A model generated the notes under the pieces. It was given only the letters and a program-made list of their open reading frames with translations, made no database searches and had not been told where the DNA came from. The translations under genes and the position numbers were made by a program. Shown here one piece after another: positions 33,852 through 45,356 of a stretch of 64,000 bases of DNA (position 1 is the stretch's first letter; the number at the start of each line of letters is the position of its first letter). Source of the DNA: Lenzites betulinus (Eukaryota; Basidiomycota; Agaricomycetes; Polyporales; Polyporaceae); the NCBI GenBank assembly GCA_022264855.1, contig JABYQU010000007.1:926618-990617 (forward strand). Direction: 5' to 3'.

Positions 33852-34962
33852 TCAGATAGTGTCTCGGAAGTGACGAAGCTCCGGTGAGCGTGGAGGAGAG
33901 CGAGGGGACGCAGTTCCGAACCAAGGGCAGTCCGCGTCGAGATGTCCTGCACCCCACATCCTGCACCAACAACACTGTCTTTGGGGACAGTATAGCGTTC
34001 CGTGGCCGATGATAACGCAGTTGAGACAGAACTGTTCATTGGCTATTGCGTCGAGGATGGGGTGTTGACTAGTAGTCGCGTTTTCCGCAGCGACAGGTAC
34101 CGGTGTGGCGTAGAATGGGATTGGAAGTGGTGCTTGCCAAGGTACGGGTCTGGGGGTGTCAGGACGAGGTCGTAGGGGTTGGATCTGTTCAAGACGAGGT
34201 CGAACATATCGTGCTTCAGGGGCCGGGGATAGTGCGCGCGTTCGTCGAGACGATGTTGGACCTCCCGGATGTTCAGTTGGCTCTGGTTCACCGAGTTCCG
34301 GTACGATTCGTCCAAAGTACTGTTGGAGGCGGTGGCGGTTGGTGGGCCACGAGAGGGCATGGTCGATGTTCTCTCGTGCGTCCGAGAGGTGCTGCATCCC
34401 TTCGTCGAGGTGGTAGAGCGCATGTGCCGCTTCTTCCCCGGGGACATTCTCCAACGCTTGTTGTACTGCTTCGAGGTGACAGATTACGCGCCTTTGGTAG
34501 AACTCCTGGCTGACCACTACCCACAGGTTGTAGTTGCGTCTTGAAAGGGTTTCGTCAACTATGTCTTCGAGCTCGTTTTGAGTGTCAACGGCTCGTGCAT
34601 AGGCTACAGCGAAAGCTTCTATCCGTGGGTCCGACAATTGTACCGCTTCAGATTCGTGAAGAGTTTCCTCCGACAAGTTTGACGATTGAGTGTGTGCGAT
34701 GTTTTCATCGACAAACACGTAACTGGCGGTGTCTTCGACGGGTGTGTTAGGCCGAGTCGGGACCCAGGTATTGCGCGAGAATGGGAGTTCCATCCCCATG
34801 GCTGGTCGCAGTGTCTTCGACGGTGGTGGGAGAGAGTGGATCGCGGTGGTCGAGGAGGTGTTGGAGGAGTGAGAAGTAGGGTTGGGAAACGTATCTGAGG
34901 AAGGCAAGAGCGAAAAGGAATGCGGTGAAGGTGGTGATGAGGACAGCAACTATGTTCCCCAT
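33852..34962 (-). CDS. Chromovirus downstream ORF: membrane-like N-part and Cys-rich C-part
   Basis: Two overlapping frames lie between the chromodomain and the LTR. The frame from 34962 starts MGNIVAVLITTFTAFLFALA, a clear hydrophobic helix, and ends at 34747. The longer frame (ORF 34949-33852) contains a helical middle (EAFAVAYARAVDTQNELEDI) and a Cys/His cluster near its end (FCLNCVIIGHGTLYCPQRQ, CCWCRMWGAGH, C). The two would join by one frameshift or a small splice near 34800. Some Gypsy elements carry an extra ORF in this position. The membrane segment suggests an envelope-like arrangement, but nothing else supports that. Confidence 0.5.
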
Positions 34963-35036
34963 GCGTTGAAGTCATCCTTCTTGGGGGGGTAGTCCCTGGA
35001 GAGGAGGGTCCTCTCGAGTAGTCGTTGAGAGAACTC

Positions 35037-35120
35037 TCACAGGATGTAGGCGATGGCTGCGAGGGAGATGGCGAAGAGGGCGAGAATGTAGAGGCAGAGG
35101 AGTACGAGGAGTGCGAGCAT
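35037..35120 (-). CDS. 27-residue hydrophobic peptide ORF in chromovirus remnant
   Basis: Almost entirely hydrophobic (MLALLVLLCLYILALFAISL...). It begins nine bases after the stop of the chromodomain frame and ends with TGA at 35039-35037. Its composition is that of a transmembrane helix. It may be a real small ORF of the element or the remains of a larger membrane protein. Confidence 0.4.
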   Translation of the reverse strand: MLALLVLLCLYILALFAISLAAIAYIL

Positions 35121-35128
35121 GTTGAGGT

Positions 35129-35425
35129 TTAGGCCAGTTTCTTGGCCCGTTTATATCCTTCTAGGAGCTCCCGGGCATGAGGCAGCAGCATGTCTTCCGG
35201 TTCCCATGTATTTTCGGCACTGGAGTATCCTTTCCACTTGATTCGGTAACTGATTCCGCCTTGTTGCTTCCTGTGTCCCACAATGGCCTCGTGTAAGGAG
35301 CGCGTATCCTGCGCTCCTACAGGATCCTTTAGTTGTGCGAAACGCACAACTAAAATATACGGAATCGGACCATACGTACACGCGCGCATATTAGCGCGCG
35401 GATAGCCGCATGTATGTAATGCCAC
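35129..35425 (-). pseudogene. Integrase C-terminal chromodomain fragment
   Basis: HEAIVGHR, YRIKWKGYSSAENTWEPEDM and a closing helix LLEGYKRAKKLA form a standard chromodomain, the targeting module at the end of chromoviral integrases. The integrase core upstream is absent and the first about 30 residues of the open frame are unrelated, so this is a truncated piece. Confidence 0.85.
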
Positions 35426-35692
35426 CGCGTACGGTGTCCCGAGTATTCGGAACTCGGGCGCCTGGTGGAGGGTAAGTCCTTACTACCCTCCACCATCCCT
35501 ACGAGTACGCCGAGCCCAAATACGAGCCCGGACCAGAGTACCCAAGGGATAGGAGCCCAGTAAGGCACCTACCCCGTCATTCTTACACTTTTTTACTCTC
35601 CGTGATACTTACACGCCCATATTTGGGGCTCGACGTTACCACGTCATCAATCATCAACAACATCTGCCATAAACAACTCGACATCCTTCCAA
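35426..35692. other. Junction between two Gypsy elements
   Basis: 267 bases between the minus-strand chromovirus fragment and the gag start of the plus-strand element. It probably holds the leader or the end of the 5' LTR of the latter. I could not find a matching repeat near 54.1 kb or a clear tRNA primer site. Confidence 0.35.
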
Positions 35693-37611
35693 ATGGAAGA
35701 ATCCGCGCCAGGTTCCGGAAGCAAGCGGCCGAGTAGGCCTAATTCCCCCCCGCGAGCTTCTTCCCTCCCGCCACGCACTGATATCGGTGCTGGCGTGCCA
35801 CGTCGCAACACCCCCCCCGTGCCAGTGTACTCACACCCGCATGCGGGCGCGCGACGGACTCGGAACGTAACTTCGCGTTCCGAGAATGTAAACGTGCCGG
35901 TCGAGACGACCGTACGCCCCGCAGCGAACGTTTCTCGTGCGCCGTCAAGAGCTCACTCGCATACGAGTGTTATGCCCCCTCCAGTGACTCGGACAGGCCC
36001 GCCGTCTATGCGCGCGGATTCCCCGTCGTTGGAATACGTCAGCCAACCACGTAGTATCGTGGTTGGCTCAGTACGAGGCCCGGAATCGCCGCGGCCAGCG
36101 GCGAGTCAATTGCCGAGGTCAGCAAGTAGGAGTTCCCAGCTGTCGCTAGACTCGAAAGGTCTAGCGAAGGTCAGCAAACGGTGGCAAGGCGTTCGCGACC
36201 GACATCGTCGCGACTCCATTGCCCCATCAACCTCGCTCGAGCTGCTCAGCGCACTGCAGCGGTCTGCAACCCGGTTCCGCGAATTACGGAACCAGATATT
36301 GGACGCAGAAGACGAGCTGGCTGGCCACATTACAGGCCTGACCATATTACATGGATCCGACGGGCATGGACCGAATAGGTCCGAAATGGACAGCGATGTC
36401 GAGCTGCCAGCAGGTGAAGCTGCTGGCGACGAACACGAGGTCGAAGACGAGCTACTCGGATACGAGTCAGCCCCAGATCTCGAGGCGGAAATGGACGAAC
36501 AGCGTCGCTGGGAAGCCAGCCGGCGCGAACGACTGAAGAAGGCTGGACTCAGTGAATCCGACATAGAACGTAGACGTTCGCAGCCGGCGTTTGAGTCGAC
36601 ACCGAGACCTATCGGTCAAGGCGGAGCATCGAATGCGATGCCTCGCAGGAACGTAGTGTTCGACCCGGAGGAACCGCGTTACGGTTCCATATCCAGGACG
36701 AACGCCTGGCCCGACGCGGCCGCGCCTCTTACCAGAGGCCTAAATACCGCGGAGTTACGGGCCCTACGCTTCCTCCTGCAATGCCAGGACTACGACCTCG
36801 TCGGTCGATGGCCCCTTCAGCCATGGGCGGGATGCACTACGCCCGCCCCGATAATGAGCGCGATGCCAACACGGCACATGATGTACCCGAGTTGGCGTAT
36901 ACGGGTCCCAGTCCTATCGCGCGAGATAGTTTTGGCGTCCAGCGATTGCTGGACATGATTGAGGAGATGGTAAGCGAGGAGGCTACCTCTCCTCCCCCAG
37001 CCTATCTCAAGATGTCCAAGTTGCCGCCGCCGAAATCGTACGACGGCAAAGACAATCTGGACGAGTTCGAGCTGTGGCTCCGCGGGCTACTGGAGTATTT
37101 CCATACTCTCCGCATCACCGGAGACAGCATGGATGCAGACAGGTTACGTCTGCTCAGCTCGAGTCTCACGGACGAGGCGGCGCTGTGGTTTTACAACACG
37201 GTGCAGTCCACTTCTCGCGAGAAGAGAAACTGGCTCTTCTCCGAGGCCGTAATCGGGCTGTTCCGCCGGTTTATCCATCGGGATAATTACCTCTACGCGG
37301 CCCAGCAATTTGAACGTCTGAAATACGACGCTAGCAAGGGAGGAGTAGCCGCTCTGTATGAACGGCTACTATACATATCCGACAGGATGTGGGAGTGCCC
37401 TTCGCGATACCAGATGAGGACCAAGTTCCTTGACGCACTGCCCGAGAGTTTCGAGCATGTGATAGCGGTAGTTAACGGCTTATCCGTTAAATACAATACA
37501 TTGACCGACCTGTACCACGCTGCTCTGGATATCGAGCAGAATACGTGTGCTATGCAGATGCGCAGGCGCGCTCGTGAGGGTCATAATACGGTCGCTTCAA
37601 CTACGGTGTAA
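35693..37611 (+). pseudogene. Gypsy Gag (N-terminal and capsid part), frameshifted
   Basis: Frame 35693-36958 begins MEESAPGSGSKRPSRPNSPP and is Ser/Pro/Arg-rich. The capsid continues from about 36781 in another frame: SYDGKDNLDEFELWLRGLLE, EAALWFYNTV, LFRRFIHRDNYLYAAQQFER and LDALPESFEHVI are typical of Ty3/Gypsy capsid (retrotrans_gag). A frameshift therefore lies near 36770. A stop or second shift lies just before the hAT insertion, since the frame that continues after the insertion meets TAA at 37584. Confidence 0.82.
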
Positions 37612-37626
37612 GGCTGCACCTAGGTC
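37609..37626 (+). repeat. hAT left terminal inverted repeat
   Basis: Eighteen bases matching the complement of the right end at 46396-46413 without mismatch. Confidence 0.93.
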
Positions 37627-38012
37627 GACCTGTAGGTTATCCGGAGCCGGACCTATGGGTTTCGCCAGGTACTGATGCTCGATCTGGATCCGCACAGGTC
37701 AGATCGAGCAAGGGAACCGGACCTGGCTATCCGGACCTGAAGCGCCCAGGTCGACCGACTCGACCGGGCGTCTACATAATATTGAGCATTTTCTCAAGTC
37801 GGCAGACGATCACTGTGTAACATTCACGCAGCATTGAGGTACACGGGCATGCAGACCAATCAACCAAGTCACAAATGAGTAGAGAAATGCATAAGAAGTA
37901 TATTGAAAGACTATAACACGGCCAGACACAAGTATAAGGCAGCCAAACATAAGTATGACACTGCCAGACATGAATACAAGGGCGTGGGGTCGATATGCTA
38001 TGTGCTACCTAT

Positions 38013-38331
38013 TTAGTCCAAGGCAATGACATCGGAGTCACCGTCCTCCGCCGTACGCCGGCGCCGCTGCGTCGAGGGGCCTGCGCGCGCGTTCGTCGAG
38101 GGGCCTGTGCGCGCGTTCGTCGAGGGGCCTGCGCGCGCGTTCGTCGAGGCTTCACCCGCCTGGCCCTGCGAGGTCATCCGGGCGAGCGGCGCTGGAGGTC
38201 CAGAGCTGCTGACGGCGGCGGTGGACGCAGAGTTCGACACGGCGGTGGCGACCGAAGCGCTCCGGGCACTGACGTTCGTCGCGGAGGTCTTGCCTGTGCC
38301 ATCCTTGAGATTGACAACCAGTGGACACCTA
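38013..38331 (-). pseudogene. Severed C-terminal tail of hAT transposase
   Basis: Minus-strand frame continuing beyond the fold-back insertion. It reads CPLVVNLKDGTGKTSATNVS, a Ser/Ala-rich stretch, three copies of an eight-residue repeat (GPSTNARA type; 24-base units at 38071-38142), a basic STQRRRRTAEDGD and the end SDVIALD. The upstream exon at 40784 stops inside the inserted repeat, so this tail is cut off. The original join cannot be reconstructed with certainty because no target duplication is clear. Confidence 0.55.
38071..38142 (-). repeat. Three tandem 24-base units in hAT transposase tail
   Basis: GTCGAGGGGCCTG-type units repeated three times with one base change, followed by a partial fourth. 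They encode eight-residue repeats. Confidence 0.85.
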
Positions 38332-40792
38332 CTGTTGTAACAATGATGCATCACATCCCGTACGCGCCCAGGACGCGTTATGCACCACAGGCCGTACGTT
38401 AGCGCCTTAAATAAGCGCCCATCTGAGTTACAATATAACCTTCCCAATAAGGCAGCTGACCCCGGCAAGCCCAACAGGCCCTATTATCACTACTGATAAC
38501 AGGCGCTTTTTGGTGCACCTTCCCAAAATGGTAAGTACTGATATCTCTTATCTCCTCAGCGCTTGTTTGATTATATCTGTGTATCTATCTAATCTGTAGG
38601 GCGCTTTTTTGGCCATTTCCGGCCTCCTCGGCTAATGGGACCCTAGGTATGCCCCCCCTCCCTTGCTCTAGCCCGCTCATTTCTTACCCGTTTCACTTCG
38701 TTGTTTTTGCATTAGGTGGCGTTTTCCAATGCGATCAAAATGCGCTACTTTTCGCGCCGTATAGTGAGCTACAAAAAGTTTCAAAAAAACGTTCAAATTG
38801 GGCGCTTCAGAAACAAATCGGCCCACTGTGGGATGGGTTTGCGTTGCACCGCGGTCGCGTTGGGCGCGTTAGAACGCGACTGTCAATCGCTTTCTAACGA
38901 GTCTAGCGCGACGCGAATCGGACCAGAACCCGTCGAGATGTCCTCCTGCCAATGGGCAGGAGGACATCTTGCGATATCTCCCTCAGCTCTGGTTCGTTTT
39001 GCTTGGTGTTTGCTGACGATTATACCTGCTAACATCTGCTAATTAGATATACCATTCGTCTTGCGCAAAACAAACACAGGGCTGCCCAGGGAAGCGTCCA
39101 GTGTTCACCTACTGGGCGCTTCCTTGGGCAATACCTCCACTAGTTCGTGTCCGATTTCCGCGCAAAACATGCCGTCGGAAAGCGGCTGAATGCAGCTTTC
39201 CGACGGTATTTTTTGCGTGGCAAGGCGACCACCCTGTGTGTTACAAGTTGATGTTCTCCCCCTGCCCTCTCCTCACATTTAGACTTACTCTCCACTTCTT
39301 CCACAGCAGGTAGTAGAGTATTACATCCCCACAGACCATGTTTATACAGTGTATTAGACCCCCCTGAGGGTGTTTCAGGGTCTGTACAGTATATAGAACA
39401 TAATACAGTGCTTAGATACTGCTTGAAACCCCTGAAACAGCAAAATGTCGCCCATATTTTACCATTTAGACAGCCTGTACAAATATATATATTACCAGAT
39501 GTATACAGGTAGATTGGCACAGTCTATAGCTTTGTAACAAGCCTAATATCATACTGATAGGATGAGTAATGGCTGAGATATGTATTAGAGGCATAGCTAT
39601 AGTTAGAGGCTTGCAGTGCTTCAAGTTTTGGCATGCTGTGGCTGCAAAACGGCCCATAGCCGCCCACATCGTCTTAAGACGCTCCACGGGCGCCTATTTA
39701 CCCTCCTGAGGGTATAATACAAGTAACTATAGCATAAGACGTCTGTTTCCCTTGTAAATTGGTACACATCTTCGTATATATGGACGACACGTATGTACCA
39801 GTTTTCGCGCGCATTGAAGCATTATTGAGAGTGTAATAAGCGAAGAAAGGGCGGCCTAGTAAAAATAGCGTACTGAGACAGCCAATGCTCATACTGCGAC
39901 GCAAAGTACATCGCCGGAAATCGGCTGCACACCGCTTTCCAACGGTGTACTTTGCGCCGCGCTCGGGGCAAAGCTCGCAAGGCAATCACTTGTGGAGGCG
40001 CCCAGTGAACGAGCACTGGATGCCTCCTGGGGCAATTTGACCTCGTTTTTACACGGAACGAATTGTACAACTATTTCAAAGACATCAGTGGGTACAATAG
40101 TGAAGAAACATGAAGGGAAACGAGTGAAAACTGGTGAAGATATTGCAGGATGTCCTCCTGCCCATTGGCAGGACAACATCTCAGCGAGTTCTCGTCCGAT
40201 TCGCGTCGCGCTAGGCTCGTTCGAAAGCGACGGATAATCTCTTTCGAACGAGCCCAGCGCGACCGCGGTGCGACGCAAACTGGTCCTGCGGTAGGCAAAT
40301 TTGTCCAGGAAGCGCCCAATCTGCGCGTTTTTTTCGAAACTTTTTGTAGCTCATCGTATGCCTTCGGTATGGGCGCGTTTTGATCGCATATAAAAACGCC
40401 ACCTAATGCAAAAAGAACGAAGCGAAACGGGTGAGAAATGAGCAAGATAGAGCAAGGGAGGAGGGGCATACCTAAGGTCCCATTAGCCGAGGAGGAGGAG
40501 GCCGGAAATGGCCAAAAAAGCGCCCTAGAGATTAGATAGATACACAGATAAGATCACAAAAGCGCCGAGGAGATAAGAGATACTAGTACATACCATTTTT
40601 GGAAGGAGTGATAAAAAGCGCCTGTTATCAAAGCTGATAACAGGCCCTGCTGGGCTTGCCGGGGTCAGCTGCCTTATTGGGAAGGTTATATTGTAACTCA
40701 GATGGGCGCTTATTTAAGGCGCTAACGTACGGCCTGTGGTGCATAACGCGTCCTGGGCGCGTACAGGATGTGATGCATCATTGTTACAACAG
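38332..40792. mobile_element. Fold-back (long terminal inverted repeat) element nested in hAT
   Basis: The two arms, about 38332-39300 and about 39820-40792, are inverted copies of one another, each near 950-1000 bases. The outermost 120 bases are almost identical, beginning CTGTTGTAACAATGATGC at both ends. Similarity falls gradually inwards. Each arm contains a strong hairpin around GATGTCCTCCTGCC, and a second around CCGTCGGAAAGC in the left arm with a counterpart in the right. The centre (39300-39820) is AT-rich and unique. No transposase is recognised. It interrupts the hAT transposase near its 3' end. A target duplication was not found. Confidence 0.8.
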
Positions 40793-43700
40793 CTGCTGCA
40801 GTGGAGGGGCGTCGGGGATGTGGGATGCCTGCGTCGAAACAGCAGCGACATTTGCGCCGCGGCGCCCATGGGACTTGATGAGCTTGACAAGTTCGTCTTC
40901 GGGAACGAGCGCGGGGTGATCGGCCCACGAGCCGAGGACAGTGCCAGCGCGGACCGACTCGTCACTGAGAGAGTGACGCAGCCGCGACACTGTGAGGTGG
41001 CCGCTCGAGAATGCACGTTCCGCATCTGTCGAAGTGGCTGCAGTGTGAGGAGGACATTAGTATGTGCAACATGGGTGATTGACGCAAAGACTTACCGGGG
41101 ATCGACATGAAGTCGAGAGCCATTTGGGCGAGAGGCGAGCTCGAGGCCTTAAACATCAGATTCCAATATTGCAGAGCGTCGATCATATTGGGCTGAGGGG
41201 GGGCTTCGAGGTACACCTCCAGGGCGTCTTGTTTGGCAGCCTTCGCGGCGGCGCGTGAGATGGACGCGAACATCGCGCTGGTGGCCTATATAATGCGTCA
41301 GTTACTGATCAATATATTAAAGGTCACGCCGGCTTACCTCAAGAGTTGCCTGAGCACTTCGGCGGCCGGCGATGGGATGAGCAGGGATGTATTTCGCTAA
41401 CAGTAGTTGGTCAGTGCATGCAGGAGCATTGTGAGTCGTTAAACTTACCCTTCCCCTTGCCCTTATGCTGAGGGTTCTCCGGGTCGTCGTGAGTGACTGC
41501 CGGCTTGTAGTAGTCCTTCCATTCCCGTCGAAGTATGACGAGAGCCTCGTCGATCCAGCCTTCCTCCCAATTAGCATCACGGAAATACTGAAGCTTGTAG
41601 CGTGGGTGGAGAACTATGTGAACGGGTGAGCTAAGTATTCAATCAGAGGTAGTGCATCTCTTACTCATTGCAATCCGGTACACGATGCTCTCATCGGTCC
41701 GCTGGTAGTACTTGTCCAGAATAGCCCGGCCACGTTCTGCGGCGGCGCGGACACTCGGGGCCAGGTCTTCATCATTGCGGAAGCTGTCGAAGTGGGTAGT
41801 AAGTATATCGATGAAGGGAATGACTTCCTGCACGACCGCGTGTTTGCTGGTCGAGATTTGCTTCGTGGCGAACAGAAATGGCTGAGGACGATGTTCATTG
41901 TTAGAATACATGATAGGGTTAAACTTGTAGTGTCGGACTTACGTCGAGCAGGCGGAAAAGGTCGTCGAGGAGTGCCCATTCGTCCTCGTTGAGAATGAAT
42001 CGACGAAGACGTGGGCCGCGCTTGTCCTTGTTGAACTGGTGCATGTCGCACAAGTCCCCGAGGACTTCCTTCATGTCGAGCGCACGCTGGATGACCTCGG
42101 TTACCGTGTTCCAACGGGTGCGGACCGCGCGAATCAACACCTCGCTGTTGAGGTTGTGCTCCTTGGAGAGGGTGCCGAGCGCGCCGCGGATTGCGGGGCT
42201 GTTCCATGTTTTGCGGGAGAGAGCGAGGATCTAAGAGATGGTTAGCAAAGAAGTGCTGGTACTGTAATGATCTAATACACACCTTTTCGAGTGCCACACG
42301 ACCGTCATACAAGTTGTTATCGGTAACTTCGAAGGGGAGGTTGTCGTCTGCGATCGCATCAATGACATCTTGGTCAGCCTCCTCGCGCCCGGGATCGATT
42401 TCGGCCGCGGCGTCGACCTCTTGCTCGTCTCCGTCTTCGTCGTCGTCGTCCAATTCCGCATTGTTCTCGGCACCTGCGGGGGCCGGTCCGGGTTTCGAAA
42501 AAATAGAAAGGATGGCCTAAAACCTAGAGTCAGTGTATGCAACACATGATATATAATGGGTGTCATACCTTGACGGTGAGATTCAAGACATGTCCAAAGC
42601 ACCGGACACGGAGTGCAGGACCACGAAACTCCGGAACGAGATTGTGCATTTCTTTCATCATAACGGTATTGGTGTCGGCGTTGTCGCAAGTAACGCCCAT
42701 AACCTACAAGTATACATCATTAGTGTCAGACATTATCGGAGGAGAAATGCAGCGAACCTTCTTCTCGATGCCGAATGCCTTGAGACACTCGACGACACTT
42801 TCGGCAAGGTACTTGCCTATGTGCGAGTTTGTGAGCCTAATTTTGATTGTTCAATTAGATCGGTGTGGCCTCGATGTTATATGAACTCTTACCTAACGAA
42901 GTCCAAGATTATATGCCGGATCTCTCCATTCTCGTGCCAGTGCGCGGTAATCCCTAGGAAAGCCAGGATGTTTGGCGACGTCCACCCGTCGATGCACAGG
43001 TGGATGCCTCCGTCCAGCGCCTGTCGGGAGGTGAGTACTGCGTAGATAGCGTAGAACAACGAAAAGAGCGTCACCTTGAGGTACACGGAAACGCGGTCCT
43101 TGCAGTGAGCATGGATCATGCGCATATCGCGCGCGACGGTCATCCGTTTCGGAATCTCAGTCTTCGCGTAAAGCATCTCCAGGAGTTGCCGGAACTCCGC
43201 GTCCTCAACAATGGCGAAGGGACGGTGGTGGCGCGCGCACCACATCACGATATAGAAGCGGAGGCGTGCGCCCGAGTACGAGGTTCCTTGGGCGTAGGCG
43301 GTGATTAGTTCGACCTCGGGGACGTCTTCAGGGTCGCAACCTGAGATATGCCGCTTCAAGTTCCCGGTGGAGTCTTCGTAGTCAGCGCGGTCGACGTGTT
43401 TGGAGGGATGCCTGTGCGCAAAGTCAGTCATCATCATTGGCGTGGACAATTACTAGCCCAACATACCGTTTGCAAACAAACCGATACATAACTGTACCGT
43501 CGGCTTTGGGAGGGAGAACCACTGGTGCTTTAAAGTGGTCGTAGGCCGGCGACCGCCACGCGCCAGTTAATTGCGCTATGTCAAACGTTAGACAGATGAA
43601 TCAGAGCAAGCAGGAGGTGCGAGGGACATACCTAGGATGTCCTCTGAGGACATCTCACCGAACCGTTCCTGGAAACGAGCACGTTTCTCGCCAGCAGTGA

Positions 43701-44001
43701 CCTTCTTGCGCCCAGAGGTCCCGACCTTGGCCACACGAGCCGCGACCGCGGCTACCTCGTTGTCGGCATCTTCCTCGCGGACGCTCTCGACATCTGATGA
43801 AGGCCCCGTGGGGACGTCGGGGGCGTATTCGAGCTCGGGGGATGGAGCCCGCCGAGCCTTTTTGGCGGCACGCCGCTGAGGACGTAGACGAACACGAGGA
43901 GGAGGGGGAGACGCATCGCTAGTGTCGCCGCCGCGCTCGGGCGAGGGCGAGGCCGTGCGAGATCGTTTGAGGGCGGAGAGCGACTGGCCAAGGGAGGGCA
44001 T
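40784..44001 (-). CDS. hAT transposase (BED-like finger, RNase H fold, hAT dimerisation domain)
   Basis: Exons 44001-43632, 43575-43467, 43411-43075, 43020-42893, 42836-42758, 42703-42569, 42516-42283, 42230-41943, 41881-41665, 41613-41449, 41396-41338, 41285-41096 and 41037-40784 join in frame. The N-terminus is acidic/basic and disordered. FVCKR...HPSKH and a later H-x4-C suggest a BED-type zinc finger. IHLCIDGWTSPNILAFLG and VMGVTCDNADTN are catalytic-core motifs. An acidic insert (ELDDDDEDGDEQEVD) follows. The C-terminus SPLAQMALDFMSIPATSTD and AERAFSSGHLTVSRLRHSLS is the hAT dimerisation domain. The frame runs into the fold-back element and stops at TAA 40786-40784, losing about 100 residues of non-catalytic tail. 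All core exons are open, so activity may persist. The 57-base intron at 43021-43074 is in frame and may be retained. Confidence 0.9.
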
Positions 44002-45356
44002 ATCGGCTGGATGTATAGAGTGCGGGTGAGGAGCGGGGTTATGTGGACCACGGATTTGAACTCACGATATTTATTATACCCGGGTCCTTGTCCATGGCCA
44101 GTTTTCGGCGGGGCTTCGGCGGACGGTCTGCCCGCGCGCGTGCTCAGTCAGCGTGGCCCCACCATGGGCTCCGGGCGAGTGCTTGGTAAATCTGTGAGGG
44201 CGACGAGGGTGATGAGTACGCCAAGTACGAGCCATTCGAACACCTGCAACAGCCGAGAACACGGGTGTACTCACATTGTTGTGCCGTGAAACCGTAGTCA
44301 TGGCATGGCTTTTTGCCATTTGTGCCCTTGCTGGAAGAAAGGTGAGTTAGAGATATCCGCGAGGAGCCCCACAGATCGATACCTTCATCGTTGTTGGGGG
44401 ATCTCGGGGCAAGACCAGGGCCTTGCACGATCGACATGTCCGGCAGAGTGTCGGGCGGGAGACTGTCGGACACAGAGAGGAAGATAAGCGGAAGATGAAC
44501 CACAACCAGCAAGGTGAATAACATACCAGGGAGGTGGTAGGGTTTTTAGCCCAGTAGAACATCGTCTTGGTGGGTTGAGGAGCGGGTGTGCTGGCAGTTG
44601 GGAAGGAGGTGTGATGGCGTCTATTGCGAGCCTTCGTGCTTCGCCTCACGTGCGTTTTCTCGGCAGCCCACTCACATTCACACGGCTCCACGTCAACTAC
44701 CAACCTCCTTCTCCACCCACACCCATTAGTCTTGGCGACGTAACATCTGCTCTCCTCCTTTCCTTGCCACCGAGTCCCAAGCATCGTACTGGGATCCACA
44801 AGCCGTTAGCAATCTTGATTACCTATTTCGTCAAACAGGTATGACCTGATCGACGACCTGGATCTGAGACACCCGCACTAAATCGTCATCAATCTGGCTA
44901 GCAGCCTTGGAACTAGTTCAAAGCCCATGTGTCCATGCAAGTCGAGACTCGACATCTTCCGCAACACACTGAGGCTAATCTTTTCCTGTAGCGGTCTTGG
45001 AAATCCTTGGCCGACAGCAACAACGCGACGACATACCACACGCCTGATGGAACGCCGGGCTCGGCTGCAACAAAGGTTATGTTTCTACCTATCTCTCTCC
45101 TTTCACGCTGATCAAGCTTGGACAGCATACTGTGTGCACCATGGCTGTGGCGACGAGCATCGTCGTGCGCACTCAAAAGGATGTTTCCGTCCACTCGCTC
45201 TCTCAAATACCTTCGTACCAACCGCCCCGCCCCGTTTTGAATGGCTAACCTCTACCTCCGTGTGGGTCCCGGTGCCCGCGATGTCAATTCAATGCGCGCC
45301 CCGTACATCCCCTCCATCGTTATCGTTCTCGACGGCCCGGAGGCTTGCCTCAACGT
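44002..45356. other. hAT divergent promoter region
   Basis: 1.35 kb between the transposase start (minus) and the second hAT ORF (plus). Short minus-strand frames with hydrophobic stretches exist at 44148-44524, but splicing them needs an intron of only 31 bases, so they are not called. Confidence 0.4.

Larger units (their letters stand above)
33449..35425 (-). mobile_element. 3' remnant of a Ty3/Gypsy chromovirus (family X)
   Basis: Read on the minus strand: the end of an integrase with chromodomain (35425-35129), two short hydrophobic frames, a cysteine-rich ORF, a polypurine tract AAAGGGGG (33823-33816) and a 364-base 3' LTR (33812-33449). Gag, protease, reverse transcriptase and the integrase core are missing. 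No target duplication flanks the LTR, as expected for a truncated copy. The same LTR occurs as a solo LTR at 50416-50779. Confidence 0.8.

Noticed and set aside
35426..35692. 5' LTR and primer-binding site of Gypsy family Y
   Set aside because: No matching direct repeat near 54.1 kb and no convincing tRNA-complementary site could be found by eye.
38704..40400. Related open frames in both arms of the fold-back element taken as a gene
   Set aside because: They are short, lack known domains and have stops between blocks; similarity is explained by the inverted repeat.
38332..40792. Target-site duplication of the fold-back element
   Set aside because: Several boundary choices were compared but none gave a convincing direct repeat on both sides.
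44148..44319. Tiny two-exon gene encoding a membrane helix inside the hAT element
   Set aside because: It requires an intron of only 31 bases, below what is usual for basidiomycetes, and has no other support.
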